Part shown: in pieces, positions 1 to 6,997 of the stretch
Layout: the number at the start of each line of letters is the position of its first letter
Numbering within the stretch: the stretch's first letter is position 1
Assembly: GCA_013414665.1 (NCBI GenBank)
Contig: CP058703.1
Span: forward strand, 3,015,318-3,024,016
Direction of reading: 5' to 3'
DNA length: 8,699 bases
DNA from: Cyclobacteriaceae bacterium
Lineage (GTDB): Bacteria; Bacteroidota; Bacteroidia; Cytophagales; Cyclobacteriaceae
Position numbers and translations under genes: made by a program
The notes under the pieces: model-generated
Databases searched by the model: none
Seen by the model: only the letters and a program-made list of their open reading frames with translations
Told to the model about the DNA's origin: nothing

Positions 1-648
1 TGAAGCTTTGCTTTTGTAGTACTCATTCACAGTTGAATAGTCTGATACTGTTTTGAGCTGCTTCAGTACGCTCAGAACTTGCTCCAGATTCTTCGATTGT
101 GCGCCAGTGTATAGACTTGTGGCCAGTGCCGAAGGATTAAACACTACGGTCAGTGATCCTGAACCTCCGGTGATCTGATTGAACAATGATTCGCTTACTG
201 TTTCCGAATAGCCTGCCGACTTCAACGCACTGGCAGTTTGTGGTCCGAACTGTCCATCAACCGAAATACCGGGTGAAGTCTTTGCGAGTGCTTGTTGGAG
301 CATTGAAACTCTTGAGCCTTTGCTTCCTCTTTTCAGAGGAAAACTATCGCTGGCACTTGACACCGATCGTGAAGTAAAGGAAGCATAGGACGTTGGCAGT
401 GTGTTGTTGATGATTATCGTATCTGAAGATGCTTCCGATGGAATTTGATTTTGTTCCATCGCCTTCCGTTTCTTCAGACGGTCATACACCAGGTATCCGC
501 CACCACCGAGAGCCGCTAACGCAAGCGCGTAAATGAAAACCTTGGCCGGTTTAACTCCTTTCTTCTTTGCAGGAGCCTTTTTCGCGGGACTTGTTTTCTT
601 TGGCTTCTTACCCTGCGTTTTCTTTCCCTTCGTTGCCTTCTTAGCCAT
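1..648 (-). CDS. Membrane-anchored peptidoglycan-binding (PG_binding_1-like) protein, C-terminus cut by window edge
   Basis: The frame is open for 216 codons from the ATG at 648 to the window edge, so the C-terminus is missing. Residues 1-36 are almost all Lys, Ala, Pro, Gly and Thr (about 15 Lys), resembling a cationic histone-like tail. Residues 37-56 form one membrane segment (VFIYALALAALGGGGYLVYD), followed by a basic stop-transfer RLKKRK. After a Ser-rich linker, residues about 103-147 match the PG_binding_1 pattern, with LKRGSKGSRVSMLQQAL and the hallmark DGQFGPQT. From the family, the domain should bind cell-wall peptidoglycan. The start is firm because the preceding gene's TAA (649-651) directly abuts this ATG. 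In the operon context it could be a virion or lysis-linked wall-binding protein (inference). No catalytic domain is visible in the part present. Confidence 0.82.
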   Translation of the reverse strand, partial: MAKKATKGKKTQGKKPKKTSPAKKAPAKKKGVKPAKVFIYALALAALGGGGYLVYDRLKKRKAMEQNQIPSEASSDTIIINNTLPTSYASFTSRSVSSASDSFPLKRGSKGSRVSMLQQALAKTSPGISVDGQFGPQTASALKSAGYSETVSESLFNQITGGSGSLTVVFNPSALATSLYTGAQSKNLEQVLSVLKQLKTVSDYSTVNEYYKSKAS

Positions 649-1047
649 TTACTTCTTAGCGTTTAAAATTCTTATCAGCTCGTTGTACTCATCACTGCTT
701 AGTTCTTCCTCCAGGTCTGCATTCAGACTTCTACCGTAGAGATTGGCGTACTCCTTCTGTACTTTCGTGTACATGCTCTTTGACGGTATCTCGTTGAATA
801 CCTGAATTACCATTGGCTCATTAGTGCCCCATCCCATGTAGTTGTCGTTATCAAAGGCCATCTTCAACTGCTTCGCGAAGGTTGCCGGATCACCAACTTC
901 AAGACTATGTTTTTGTGAAATGTTCGCCCTGGTCTTCTTATAGAGGTGACGCCCCAGAAAGAATAATCCGGTTGCAGTGCCAAGACCTAGTGTTGAATAG
1001 ATCACTACGGTCTTGAGATTTTGGAGCTTCTGTGCGTCTGCGTTCAT
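649..1047 (-). CDS. Membrane-anchored protein with a single annexin-like repeat
   Basis: A 132-residue protein. Residues 13-32 (TVVIYSTLGLGTATGLFFLG) form one transmembrane helix followed by basic RHLYKKTR. Residues about 57-129 follow the annexin repeat layout: a helix AKQLKMAF, a loop MGWGTNE matching the annexin GxGT calcium loop, then KVQKEYANLYGRSLNADLEEELS, which matches the family pattern of Tyr, YGRxL, DL and ELS. Acidic residues (Glu111-115 region) lie about 38-40 residues after the GxGT loop, where a type II annexin site places its Asp/Glu ligand. Only one repeat is present, whereas eukaryotic annexins have four, so the match is to the motif and not the full fold. It sits between a 60-residue gene and the peptidoglycan-binding gene, abutting the latter. 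Calcium or phospholipid binding is inferred. Confidence 0.85.
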   Translation of the reverse strand: MNADAQKLQNLKTVVIYSTLGLGTATGLFFLGRHLYKKTRANISQKHSLEVGDPATFAKQLKMAFDNDNYMGWGTNEPMVIQVFNEIPSKSMYTKVQKEYANLYGRSLNADLEEELSSDEYNELIRILNAKK

Positions 1048-1063
1048 TTTAATTTTTCCACTG

Positions 1064-1246
1064 TTAGAGACCCAATGCCTTCTTCGCGAGGGAAGTCTTC
1101 AACGGATCATTCTTCACGACATCGGCAAGCTTGGCAATCTCGCGTGCCTTCAACTTCTGCATCAAGGTCGATGCTGCCGACAGTTTTACTTCTGCCTCAC
1201 CTTGCGTTTGCGCCTCAATGCTCACTTCAAAACTGTACTTGTTCAT
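1064..1246 (-). CDS. Small conserved-looking protein of unknown function, 60 aa
   Basis: A 60-residue ORF starting with ATG two bases after the stop of the coiled-coil gene and ending 16 bases before the annexin-like gene. The first 17 residues (MNKYSFEVSIEAQTQGE) look like a beta strand with alternating polar and apolar residues. The rest (about 18-60) is Ala/Lys/Leu-rich and predicted helical, without a membrane segment. I do not recognise the family. Its place inside the uninterrupted operon, with tight spacing on both sides and no competing good ORF on the other strand, is the main support for it being real. Confidence 0.7.
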   Translation of the reverse strand: MNKYSFEVSIEAQTQGEAEVKLSAASTLMQKLKAREIAKLADVVKNDPLKTSLAKKALGL

Positions 1247-1248
1247 AG

Positions 1249-2064
1249 TTATACTTGTTGTTTAATGTTTACATGATTCAGGATCAGGTCGATCTTACTC
1301 TTGTCGTCAGCCAACGTTTGAAGAATGTGAAGCACTTGCTCAAATTCTTCTTTGCTGAATTGTGACTTGAGTTGGTTGACAAACTGGATTGCTGCCTGTT
1401 CTTCTTCGTTCAAAGAAGGAGTTGCGGAAGCCTTCGGCTTAAAGCTTACCTCAGATTCGGGTGTTTGTTCACTCGCTGGTTCTTCATTGCTGGATTGCAA
1501 TAGACCGGCAAGGGCTTCTCCACCCGGGAATGCAGCCATGAGTTTTGGATTGCGCTTGACGAAGCTCTCCACAAGACTTGATCCTACGTCTCCCAGAAAA
1601 CTATTCAAGGGAGACTGTTTCATTTCTAATCTGGCGTTTTGCTTTTCCAGTTCATCTACCTCACTCTCCAGGTCTGTGATGTGCTGTTGAAGTTTCTTAT
1701 TCTCATCCTTCAGTACCTCGTATTCCTTTTCACGCAGTTTGCGCTGCACTTCTTCGTCCACGATGTTCTTTACGTCTACACCGGATAACCCTTCCTTTTG
1801 AGCTTCACCGAAGTAGAAGATCCGCTTCTCGTTGTTGTTGCTACTGCCTGTGAAAAGAAGTACTTCAATGGACCGTGTGTCCGCAGTGACGAAGTTTTCA
1901 AACATGGTGAACATATCGGGGTCACTTGTCCTGCGAACTGCCTTGAAACCGTCTACCAGAATTTCATAGTCAATCGGTTGACCTTTATCATGGTAAAGGC
2001 GCAGGTATTGTAAAAGGTTGTCAATCTTCTTCTGTTCGTATTTTTCTTTATTCGGTAGTGCCAT
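1249..2064 (-). CDS. Coiled-coil protein, 271 aa, possible virion or scaffold component
   Basis: Intact ORF of 271 residues with an ATG start 7 bases after the restored upstream stop. Residues about 1-90 form a mixed domain (IDNLLQYLRLYHDKGQ, then IEVLLFTGSSNNNEKRIFYFGEA). Residues about 100-150 are a clear parallel-type coiled coil, rich in Glu/Lys/Leu (LREKEYEVLKDENKKL, then LESEVDELEKQNARLE). Residues about 150-190 are less charged (GDVGSSLVESFVKRNP). Residues 193-220 form an acidic Pro/Ser/Glu-rich linker, and the end is helical (KSQFSKEEFEQVLHILQ). There is no signal peptide or membrane segment, so it is probably cytosolic or internal. No catalytic motif is visible and I do not recognise a named family. 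Oligomerisation through the coiled coil is the only function the sequence supports. Confidence 0.85.
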   Translation of the reverse strand: MALPNKEKYEQKKIDNLLQYLRLYHDKGQPIDYEILVDGFKAVRRTSDPDMFTMFENFVTADTRSIEVLLFTGSSNNNEKRIFYFGEAQKEGLSGVDVKNIVDEEVQRKLREKEYEVLKDENKKLQQHITDLESEVDELEKQNARLEMKQSPLNSFLGDVGSSLVESFVKRNPKLMAAFPGGEALAGLLQSSNEEPASEQTPESEVSFKPKASATPSLNEEEQAAIQFVNQLKSQFSKEEFEQVLHILQTLADDKSKIDLILNHVNIKQQV

Positions 2065-2071
2065 AATTCTG

Positions 2072-2381
2072 TCAGTTCACAATGATTGCTTGTATAAATT
2101 TTATCCTTCGCTTTTCCACGCCTGGGTTTGTGATCTTAATTTCCCCGGTGTATATGTATGCTTTCCGGTATTGGATCGTCTGTCGAGTCATACATTCCAT
2201 AATCAGAGTCAACAACCAGCCCAGGTGGTTCGTCAATGATAAAGAACATTTCGTTGTAAGCAGGAATTGTTATCGTAGTCCCAGCTTCGATGATGAAATC
2301 CCTGTGACGGAAATGATACTTTGAATAGCCCTGCTGTTTCAGTCGCAACGGTGCGAACTCCAAAATGAATTGCTCGGTCAT
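2072..2381 (-). CDS. Small beta-rich protein (about 102 aa), frameshifted near its C-terminus
   Basis: ATG at 2381 overlaps the TGA of the preceding gene as ATGA, suggesting translational coupling. The first frame runs to a TAA at 2136-2138. The next frame then encodes GEIKITNPGVEKRRIKFIQA and IIVN up to a TGA at 2072-2074, just 7 bases before the next gene. That tail is strand-like and fits as the natural end. Removing one base, or adding two, between about 2140 and 2165 (in GGGG or GGAAAG) joins the frames. The body is strand-rich: EQFILEFAPLRLKQQG, then FRHRDFIIEAGTTITIPAYNEMFFIIDEP. No membrane segment is visible. It follows three other beta-rich genes after the capsid candidate, so a minor structural role is plausible. 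The exact lesion site is not resolved. Confidence 0.7.
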
Positions 2382-2885
2382 AAGTGTATCTCCATCGGTT
2401 CCAGAAAGTCTTTCTTCTCACTCTTGTTCTGTTCAATGGCTTCGTCAGCTATAACTTCATCAAGTTCTTCAGCCGTCTCACACTCTACATAGACTGTGAT
2501 TATAAAGGGATCATCAAACGTCTCTCCTTTGAACCATGCATTGATGATAGCCGTGTCACCTTCAACATGCACGGGCTTTATCATTGGCACATTTCCGGTG
2601 ACCCACGCTTTGTCGCTATCGAACTGTGAGTCTTCAACCTGGATCAAAGCTTCGTCCGATGGCTCAATGCCTTCCTCCTGAAGGTTTATTACATAGAAGA
2701 CGTCCATCTTATCATTAGCCTGAAAGCTTACGGTCCCGGTTCCCATTTTGCAGAAGTTGTTACAGCAATGCCTGTTACTTTTTTACATTGGCCGGAAGCC
2801 GGATTTCGAATGGCTTGAATCGTTCATCCTTATCAATCTCTAGCTTGACTATGATGATCCTCCTTTTGGTCTTCGTAACTATCAT
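2378..2885 (-). CDS. Beta-rich protein (about 169 aa restored), two A-tract frameshifts; candidate minor structural protein
   Basis: ATG at 2885 overlaps the upstream TGA (ATGA). The first 36 codons (KRRIIIVKLEIDKDERFKPF, then EIRLPANVKK) run into a stop at the A6 tract 2779-2784. One added A gives LPANVKKVTGIAVTTSAK. A second added A in the tract at 2746-2749 joins this to the long frame beginning MGTGTVSFQANDKMDVFYVI. The restored length is exactly 170 codons including the stop. The in-frame ATG at 2746 could be an internal start, but the strand-rich 47 residues before it and the coupled start at 2885 argue that the gene begins there. The body is strand-rich and acidic at the C-terminus, with no membrane segment. 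No family is identified; a shell-associated role is inferred from position. Confidence 0.75.
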
Positions 2886-3262
2886 TTCATCTCACATAAG
2901 AGGCTGACGATAACTTTATAAGCCGCAAAAGGAGCGTTGGGATTGGCAGTGTCCTTATATTGGATTTTCAGTTCACCGTTTCCGGCTATGACCCCATTAC
3001 CCAACGACTTGTATTTGTCATTCGGAGCGACTGCCATTCCACTCATAAACATTTTGCTTTCAAAGTCTTCAGGGAAAAGTTCCTCTCCCGAAAGCTCGAT
3101 GCGCTGAGAGCCCCGGTAGAACAAGAGGTTCGGTTTGTCAGAACTGATCATAATGCCATGCACCACTTTTACGTTCTTGTCCAGGTCAAACTTCTTGTTC
3201 ACCGGTTGCCCTTCCGCGTCTACCAGGAAGGTGTAGATTTTATCCACCCAACGCTTCTCCAT
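2882..3262 (-). CDS. Beta-rich protein, 126 aa, candidate minor capsid or structural protein
   Basis: Intact 126-residue ORF whose ATG lies 6 bases after the stop of the capsid candidate. It alternates strand-like stretches and short turns: VDKIYTFLVDAEGQPVNKKF, NLLFYRGSQRIELSGEELFP, ESKMFMSGMAV and GNGELKIQYKDTANPNAPFA, ending in a strand KVIVSLL. No membrane segment, signal peptide or catalytic motif is visible. Its size and all-beta look suit a single jelly-roll-like or spike/penton-like protein, but that fold is inferred and not shown. The 4-base ATGA overlap with the next gene suggests coupled expression. Confidence 0.82.
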   Translation of the reverse strand: MEKRWVDKIYTFLVDAEGQPVNKKFDLDKNVKVVHGIMISSDKPNLLFYRGSQRIELSGEELFPEDFESKMFMSGMAVAPNDKYKSLGNGVIAGNGELKIQYKDTANPNAPFAAYKVIVSLLCEMK

Positions 3263-3268
3263 GACCTA

Positions 3269-3997
3269 CTAAGGAATAGTTGCCGTTCCTTCAAGACCCA
3301 CATAGAGGACTGAGTTTGCATCAAGCCCTTTGATGGTTCCAAGCTCGATCTCAAATTCGATGTCTACATCGTCATGGATCAGGCGAGGGTTCGCGAGCTT
3401 GTAAAAGCTCTTGGGCACCATGTCAAACTGTGTGGTCACAAACTTCCGGTTGGAAGTGTCACTTACCAGTTGCTTCTTGTTGGCCTTCAGTTTGAATTCC
3501 CCGTTGGCCAATGCGCCCACGTTCTCGATGGTATCAAACTTGGTTGTTTTGATGTCATCAACATCCATCGATGCCGCAACCCCATGCAAGAGATAAATTC
3601 CTGATACGAGCAAAGCCATGTTCTTAGGAAGCTTCGCATTACTGATGTTGCGCAGGTTCACCTCCTTCACGTCCTGGCTTTCAAACATCTTGATCGTCTT
3701 CGCGCCTTTGATCGGCTTGATAGTATAGATCAATTGATCGGCTAGACGCAACTTGCCCTGGAGCAATTGCTCCTTAATGTGTTTGGGCAGTTCTACGAAG
3801 AACTTCTCAAACTCAGCGCGAGAACCCTGTGAAGGAATATGTCGCTTCACGATCTTGCTCATCGCCTTCGCCCGTTGCAAGGGGTTCAGCGCATTCAGAT
3901 ACCCTAACAACTCGGTATCCATCTCTCCGTTCAAACCCAACAACTCTGTCGGGTTCGTGTACTCACTCTCCATGAGTTGTCCTAATGCTCCCAGCAT
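3269..3997 (-). CDS. Candidate major capsid protein, 242 aa (unrecognised by clear homology)
   Basis: Intact 242-residue ORF. Residues 1-85 are mostly helical (ELLGYLNALNPLQRAKAMSK, then EFEKFFVELPKHIKEQLLQG). Residues about 86-242 are strand-rich: QLIYTIKPIKGAKTIKMFES, NMALLVSGIYLLHGVAAS, a segment NGEFKLKANKKQLVS, then LIHDDVDIEFEIELGTIKGL and VLYVGLEGTA at the C-terminus. Absence of Cys, a long beta region and an A-rich high-expression-type leader fit an abundant structural protein. It opens a run of small beta-rich genes directly downstream of the membrane-protein genes, the position a capsid gene holds in tailless membrane-containing phages. PM2-type double jelly-roll capsid proteins are of similar size, so that fold is possible. 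This assignment is inference and needs structure prediction. Confidence 0.8.
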   Translation of the reverse strand: MLGALGQLMESEYTNPTELLGLNGEMDTELLGYLNALNPLQRAKAMSKIVKRHIPSQGSRAEFEKFFVELPKHIKEQLLQGKLRLADQLIYTIKPIKGAKTIKMFESQDVKEVNLRNISNAKLPKNMALLVSGIYLLHGVAASMDVDDIKTTKFDTIENVGALANGEFKLKANKKQLVSDTSNRKFVTTQFDMVPKSFYKLANPRLIHDDVDIEFEIELGTIKGLDANSVLYVGLEGTATIP

Positions 3998-4021
3998 AAT
4001 TTTACTTTTTGTTTAATTGTC
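3998..4021 (-). promoter_or_regulatory. A-rich translation leader of the capsid candidate
   Basis: On the coding strand the 24 bases before the ATG at 3997 are A/T-rich, containing AATTAAACAAAAAGTAAAAT, with no Shine-Dalgarno core. In Bacteroidota strong translation often depends on an A-rich, unstructured leader rather than an SD site. This supports both the start choice and high expression of this gene. It is a sequence-based inference only. Confidence 0.4.
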
Positions 4022-4029
4022 ACTTTGAT

Positions 4030-4608
4030 TTAAAACTCTCTCTCGGTTTCCTCCACAGCGTTCATTCCTCCGTTCATAGAAGCTATCTGTTCCTGGAGTC
4101 GGTCGATAGCCGACATATCCAGTTCCTTTGTCTCATTGTTGTAAGGGTTCACGAAGTAGGTGACCTGCTCGTCTTTTGATCTCCCGCGAGGCCCGCAGTT
4201 GCACTTGGCTCTGCTGGTTTGGAGAGATAAAGCTTCTCAGAGAAGTTCTTGAAGAATGTACCTACACGATCCTTTGCATCTTCAGTGATCTGCTTGATAT
4301 CAAAGCCATCAACTCCCTGTACAGTAGTCTTATTCTGATTTTGAAAACCGTTGCTCAACGTGAGGCCAAGTCCTGCTGCGATGATGTATGGATTCTTTTA
4401 TGAAAGCCCACGAGCGTTACTGGAATTCCCGCGAGCAAAGAGTGCTTCCCAAGTGCGGCTCCTGCACCTCCGGCAGCAATCGCAGCCAATAGGACGAGGC
4501 CACCTTTCGTTACTGTTTGTGCTATGGGGTGTTCCATCACCGGTGCCGGCCCAAAGAGTGCGTGTCCCTGCTTATCCTTTTTATTTTTATTCTTTTTGCC
4601 TTTGCCAT
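4030..4608 (-). CDS. Small membrane protein with lysine-rich N-terminus (193 aa restored), three A-tract frameshifts
   Basis: ATG at 4608 lies one base after the stop of the transglutaminase-like gene. Three single missing A's explain the broken frames, in the tracts at 4593-4597, 4396-4399 and 4174-4177. Adding them gives exactly 194 codons ending at TAA 4030-4032. The restored protein starts MAKAKKNKNKKDKQG, then has apolar stretches at about 36-53 (GGLVLLAAIAAGGAGAAL), 57-69 and 74-86 (PYIIAAGLGLTLS). These are followed by VDGFDIKQITEDAKDRVGTF and FKNFSEKLYL, and a soluble acidic tail with DEQVTYFVNPYNNETKELDM. Read as is, the gene would be only fragments (one from an internal GTG, another from an internal TTG). 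I do not recognise a named family. Position suggests a virion membrane protein (inference). Confidence 0.78.
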
Positions 4609-4609
4609 G

Positions 4610-6476
4610 TTATAATAGATTTTGTGCTTTGACTTTGTTCTTCTTGCTTGCGCTGTTCTTGCGTTTCCGCTTTCGCTTTTTCGCTGGAACACCTTCAAGT
4701 CCATTAGTTCCTGATCCGCTCCTCATGGCCTTCATGAGTAAGTAACCTCCTGTTATGACTCCACCGGCTACGAGCAACGACTTGCCGGGATTTTCTTTTA
4801 CCCATGTAGTTGTCTTTTGTAGGAAGCCAACTTTCTCTGAGCCAGTCTGAGCCGGTACCTCACTGCCTGTTGATGAACTTTCACTTGGTACAAGCATAGC
4901 TCCACTGGAGGCAGATTCATTTGATAGTACAGGCTGACTAGCCGTAGAAGTATTGGAAGTATCTTGTGTCGTTTCATTTGTTTTCACTGTTGGAGCACTC
5001 GGGGTCGTGGCTTTCGGAGCCGTTTGTGTCGGCACAAGGGATCTTGCGGTAGACACTAATGGTTTGGCAGCGGACACAGCACTCGTAACTTTTGAGATCA
5101 GTGATGAACCAGGTTGCGCTGCTGGTGCGGACGCAGATTCAGAGTAATCGTCTCTCATTTCATCTTCAGCTATCGAAGCGGGGAGTTCTGATGCAGTGCC
5201 TGCATTGTCTGTCTCACTCTGAAATGACTTCTCCTCATTGCCACCTTTCGTAAACAATCCTTTCACTTGTTTCAACGCACCTGCAATGGCAGCCACTGCC
5301 GAGGTCGCCGCGGCTATAGCAGTGCCACTTGCGATTTCTCCTAACCCTTCAAATCCATCACTGTGAATGATGTTATACTCATCCTCATCCGCGTACACAT
5401 TGTCCAACCCGTCCACTCCTTCGAAACCGCTCAGTGGTACTTTTTTATCCTTGTTACCTTTGCCACTAAGAATAGCCTTCTTGAGATTTGCCTTTTACCT
5501 CCAGCTTGCCAGTAAACTGTTTCAGCTCTGTCTTTCACTGAGCGCAGTTTTTCAACTCACTCAAGTTGATTCCTTTCGCTTGCGCCTGGGCATCGGTGAG
5601 GTAAGCATAGCGCAACTTTCCACCGACATTCATCAGGTTAATCTTCATCGCCAACAAAAAGCCGTTGCGCAGCAGGATCGTTGCAGGGTTTGCATAGCGG
5701 TTGAGGAACCTGATTCCATCGCCTACTTTGTCACCCACTTTTTGGCTACCTTTTTAATCCCCTTTCCAACTTTTTTGAAAATGTTTCCCATCTCCTCGTC
5801 ATCGTAAACCGAAGCGAGGTCAGAGAGGTCAACGTTGTCATAATCTGCAAACTCGATGGTCTCATCCTCTCTTTCTTCCCCATCAAATCCATCCAAATAA
5901 TCAAGTCTCATATCGTAGTCTTTACATTCTTTATAAGGTTGTTCATCATCAAAAGCATCCTTCACACAATCAATCACTATGTACCAGTCACGTTCTTCAA
6001 TGTAATCTTCCAAGTGACCTGGCTTCGGAACGATAGGATATACATGTTGCCATCGAGGTACTTCCGGTACTTCTTCGGATACTTTGTTATCCTCGCGAGA
6101 CAATCAATTTTCAGAGATCGAAGGATGGAGAGAATGAATACCGTGTAGCAGTCACAATCGACTCCGTCCTTTCTGTCCCACCATGCCCGTCTGGGACTGC
6201 GCACTTGTTCTACTCCTTCCTTGTCTCTCCGATATTGTATGTGCTGGTACACGAAGTGCCAGATATTGGAGCATGTTTCCTCCAATGTTCGACCCTTCAA
6301 TACCTTCGCTATCTTATCAGTCTGCCACTGCGTTTGCGGCAATGCTTTGCGAATGAGTTCCATTGTGTCTTCCACATTCGCGCTTTTTTTATAGTAGTGT
6401 CTGTTTCACTTGGGGAAGGAAAGAGATGATCGAACTCCCTTCCATCCTTCAACCTCCTCTTTCTGTCTGCTACCAT
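4610..6476 (-). CDS. Transglutaminase-like cysteine-peptidase-fold protein with C-terminal membrane anchor (623 aa restored), five frameshifts
   Basis: Five single-base additions on the coding strand join four reading-frame fragments into exactly 624 codons: tracts at 6384-6390, somewhere in 6070-6086, 5739-5743, 5548-5552 and 5487-5489. Restored residues about 50-175 are a transglutaminase-like core: NIWHFVYQHIQYRRD, then Cys108 in GVDCDCYT, His145 in WQHVYPIV and Asp170 in WYIVIDC, the Cys-His-Asp order of the family. An acidic linker (about 199-230) leads to a basic helix (FKKVGKGIKKVAKKVGDKVG). An apolar segment RNGFLLAMKINLMNVG, an Ala-rich stretch, a long Ser/Thr/Ala linker, a membrane segment (about 566-585) and a tail KKRKRKRKNSASKKNK follow. 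The start ATG 6476 has a strong SD. A structural or maturation role in particles is inferred. Activity is unproven; it may be a non-catalytic fold. Confidence 0.82.
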
Positions 6477-6480
6477 TCGC

Positions 6481-6490
6481 CTCCTCCTTT
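6481..6490 (-). promoter_or_regulatory. Strong Shine-Dalgarno site of the transglutaminase-like gene
   Basis: The coding strand reads AAAGGAGGAG, then GCGA, then the ATG at 6476. This is an unusually good SD for a Bacteroidota-like operon. It decides the start at ATG 6476 over the downstream GTG at 6375 that would begin the uncorrected fragment. Confidence 0.55.
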
Positions 6491-6510
6491 CGTCATCTAC
6501 TTTCCTTTAC

Positions 6511-6997
6511 CTATGCGGGCTTGCCGCCACCAAAAGTGATGTTGTCAATTTTTGTATAAGGCAGACTGTCGTTGATGGTCGTGATTGTGTGTACCACCAG
6601 GTTCAGCTTGCCAGTTTCTCTGTACTCTTTGATCAGAGCAGGAACCGTTGTAGCCAGGTTAAGAAATCCAAGCTTGATGCGGATTGGTTCAAGGTTCACT
6701 TCACTGAACTTTGGTATCTCGATGTTCGCGTCTTTTACTTGTGAGGATGCTACGGTCTTGTCTGCGTAGATCATCTTCACAAATGGATGCTTCACCTTGA
6801 TACTCCCACCGCTTGGATTTTTGAGTTTAACATTGATCGTAAGCTCGATGCCGCTCAGGTTCACGTTGTGGATTGAAACTTTCGTTTCTGACTCCAGGCT
6901 CGTTTGAAAGCCTGTTGAGTCTGAGCAAGTAGCTGCCACCGAAATAGATGGCTGCTACTGTTCCGGCTCCGATCAATACGTGCCTACTCTTGATCAT
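6511..6997 (-). CDS. Membrane-anchored LEA14/WHy-like protein (161 aa restored), one frameshift
   Basis: The ATG at 6997 overlaps the end of the preceding gene by 14 bases. It encodes MIKSRHVLIGAGTVAAIYFG and GSYLLRLNRLSNE, a membrane anchor at about residues 7-25. The frame then goes wrong. Removing one base of the CC (plus-strand GG at 6897-6898) continues as LESETKVSIHNVNLSGIELT and on to the TAG at 6511, giving exactly 162 codons. The soluble part, with IELTINVKLKNPSGG and a later HPFVKMIYADKTVASSQ, matches the LEA14/WHy pattern of a strand-rich domain with a conserved N-P turn. Without repair the gene would start at an internal GTG (6939) with an odd N-terminus and no anchor. The role in the element is unknown; LEA14-type domains are generally thought to bind or shield proteins or membranes. 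Confidence 0.78.

Noticed and set aside
1013..1276. Plus-strand ORFs opposite the annexin-like and 60-aa genes
   Set aside because: They are antisense shadows with Cys/Leu-rich, low-quality translations and no operon context.
1352..1690. Plus-strand 112-aa ORF opposite the coiled-coil gene
   Set aside because: It is the mirror of a well-supported minus-strand gene and shows no domain-like sequence.
4149..4540. Two separate small genes of 69 and 61 aa
   Set aside because: They begin at internal TTG and GTG codons, and are the fragments of one membrane protein broken at A-tracts.
5367..5807. Plus-strand 146-aa ORF opposite the transglutaminase-like gene
   Set aside because: Antisense to a restored coding frame; Ser/Leu/Phe-rich translation typical of a shadow.
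5535..6103. Separate genes of 67 and 126 aa between the transglutaminase-like fragment and the 268-aa fragment
   Set aside because: Their sequences join smoothly into one protein when single A's are restored, and the His and Asp of the catalytic triad lie in the 126-aa part.
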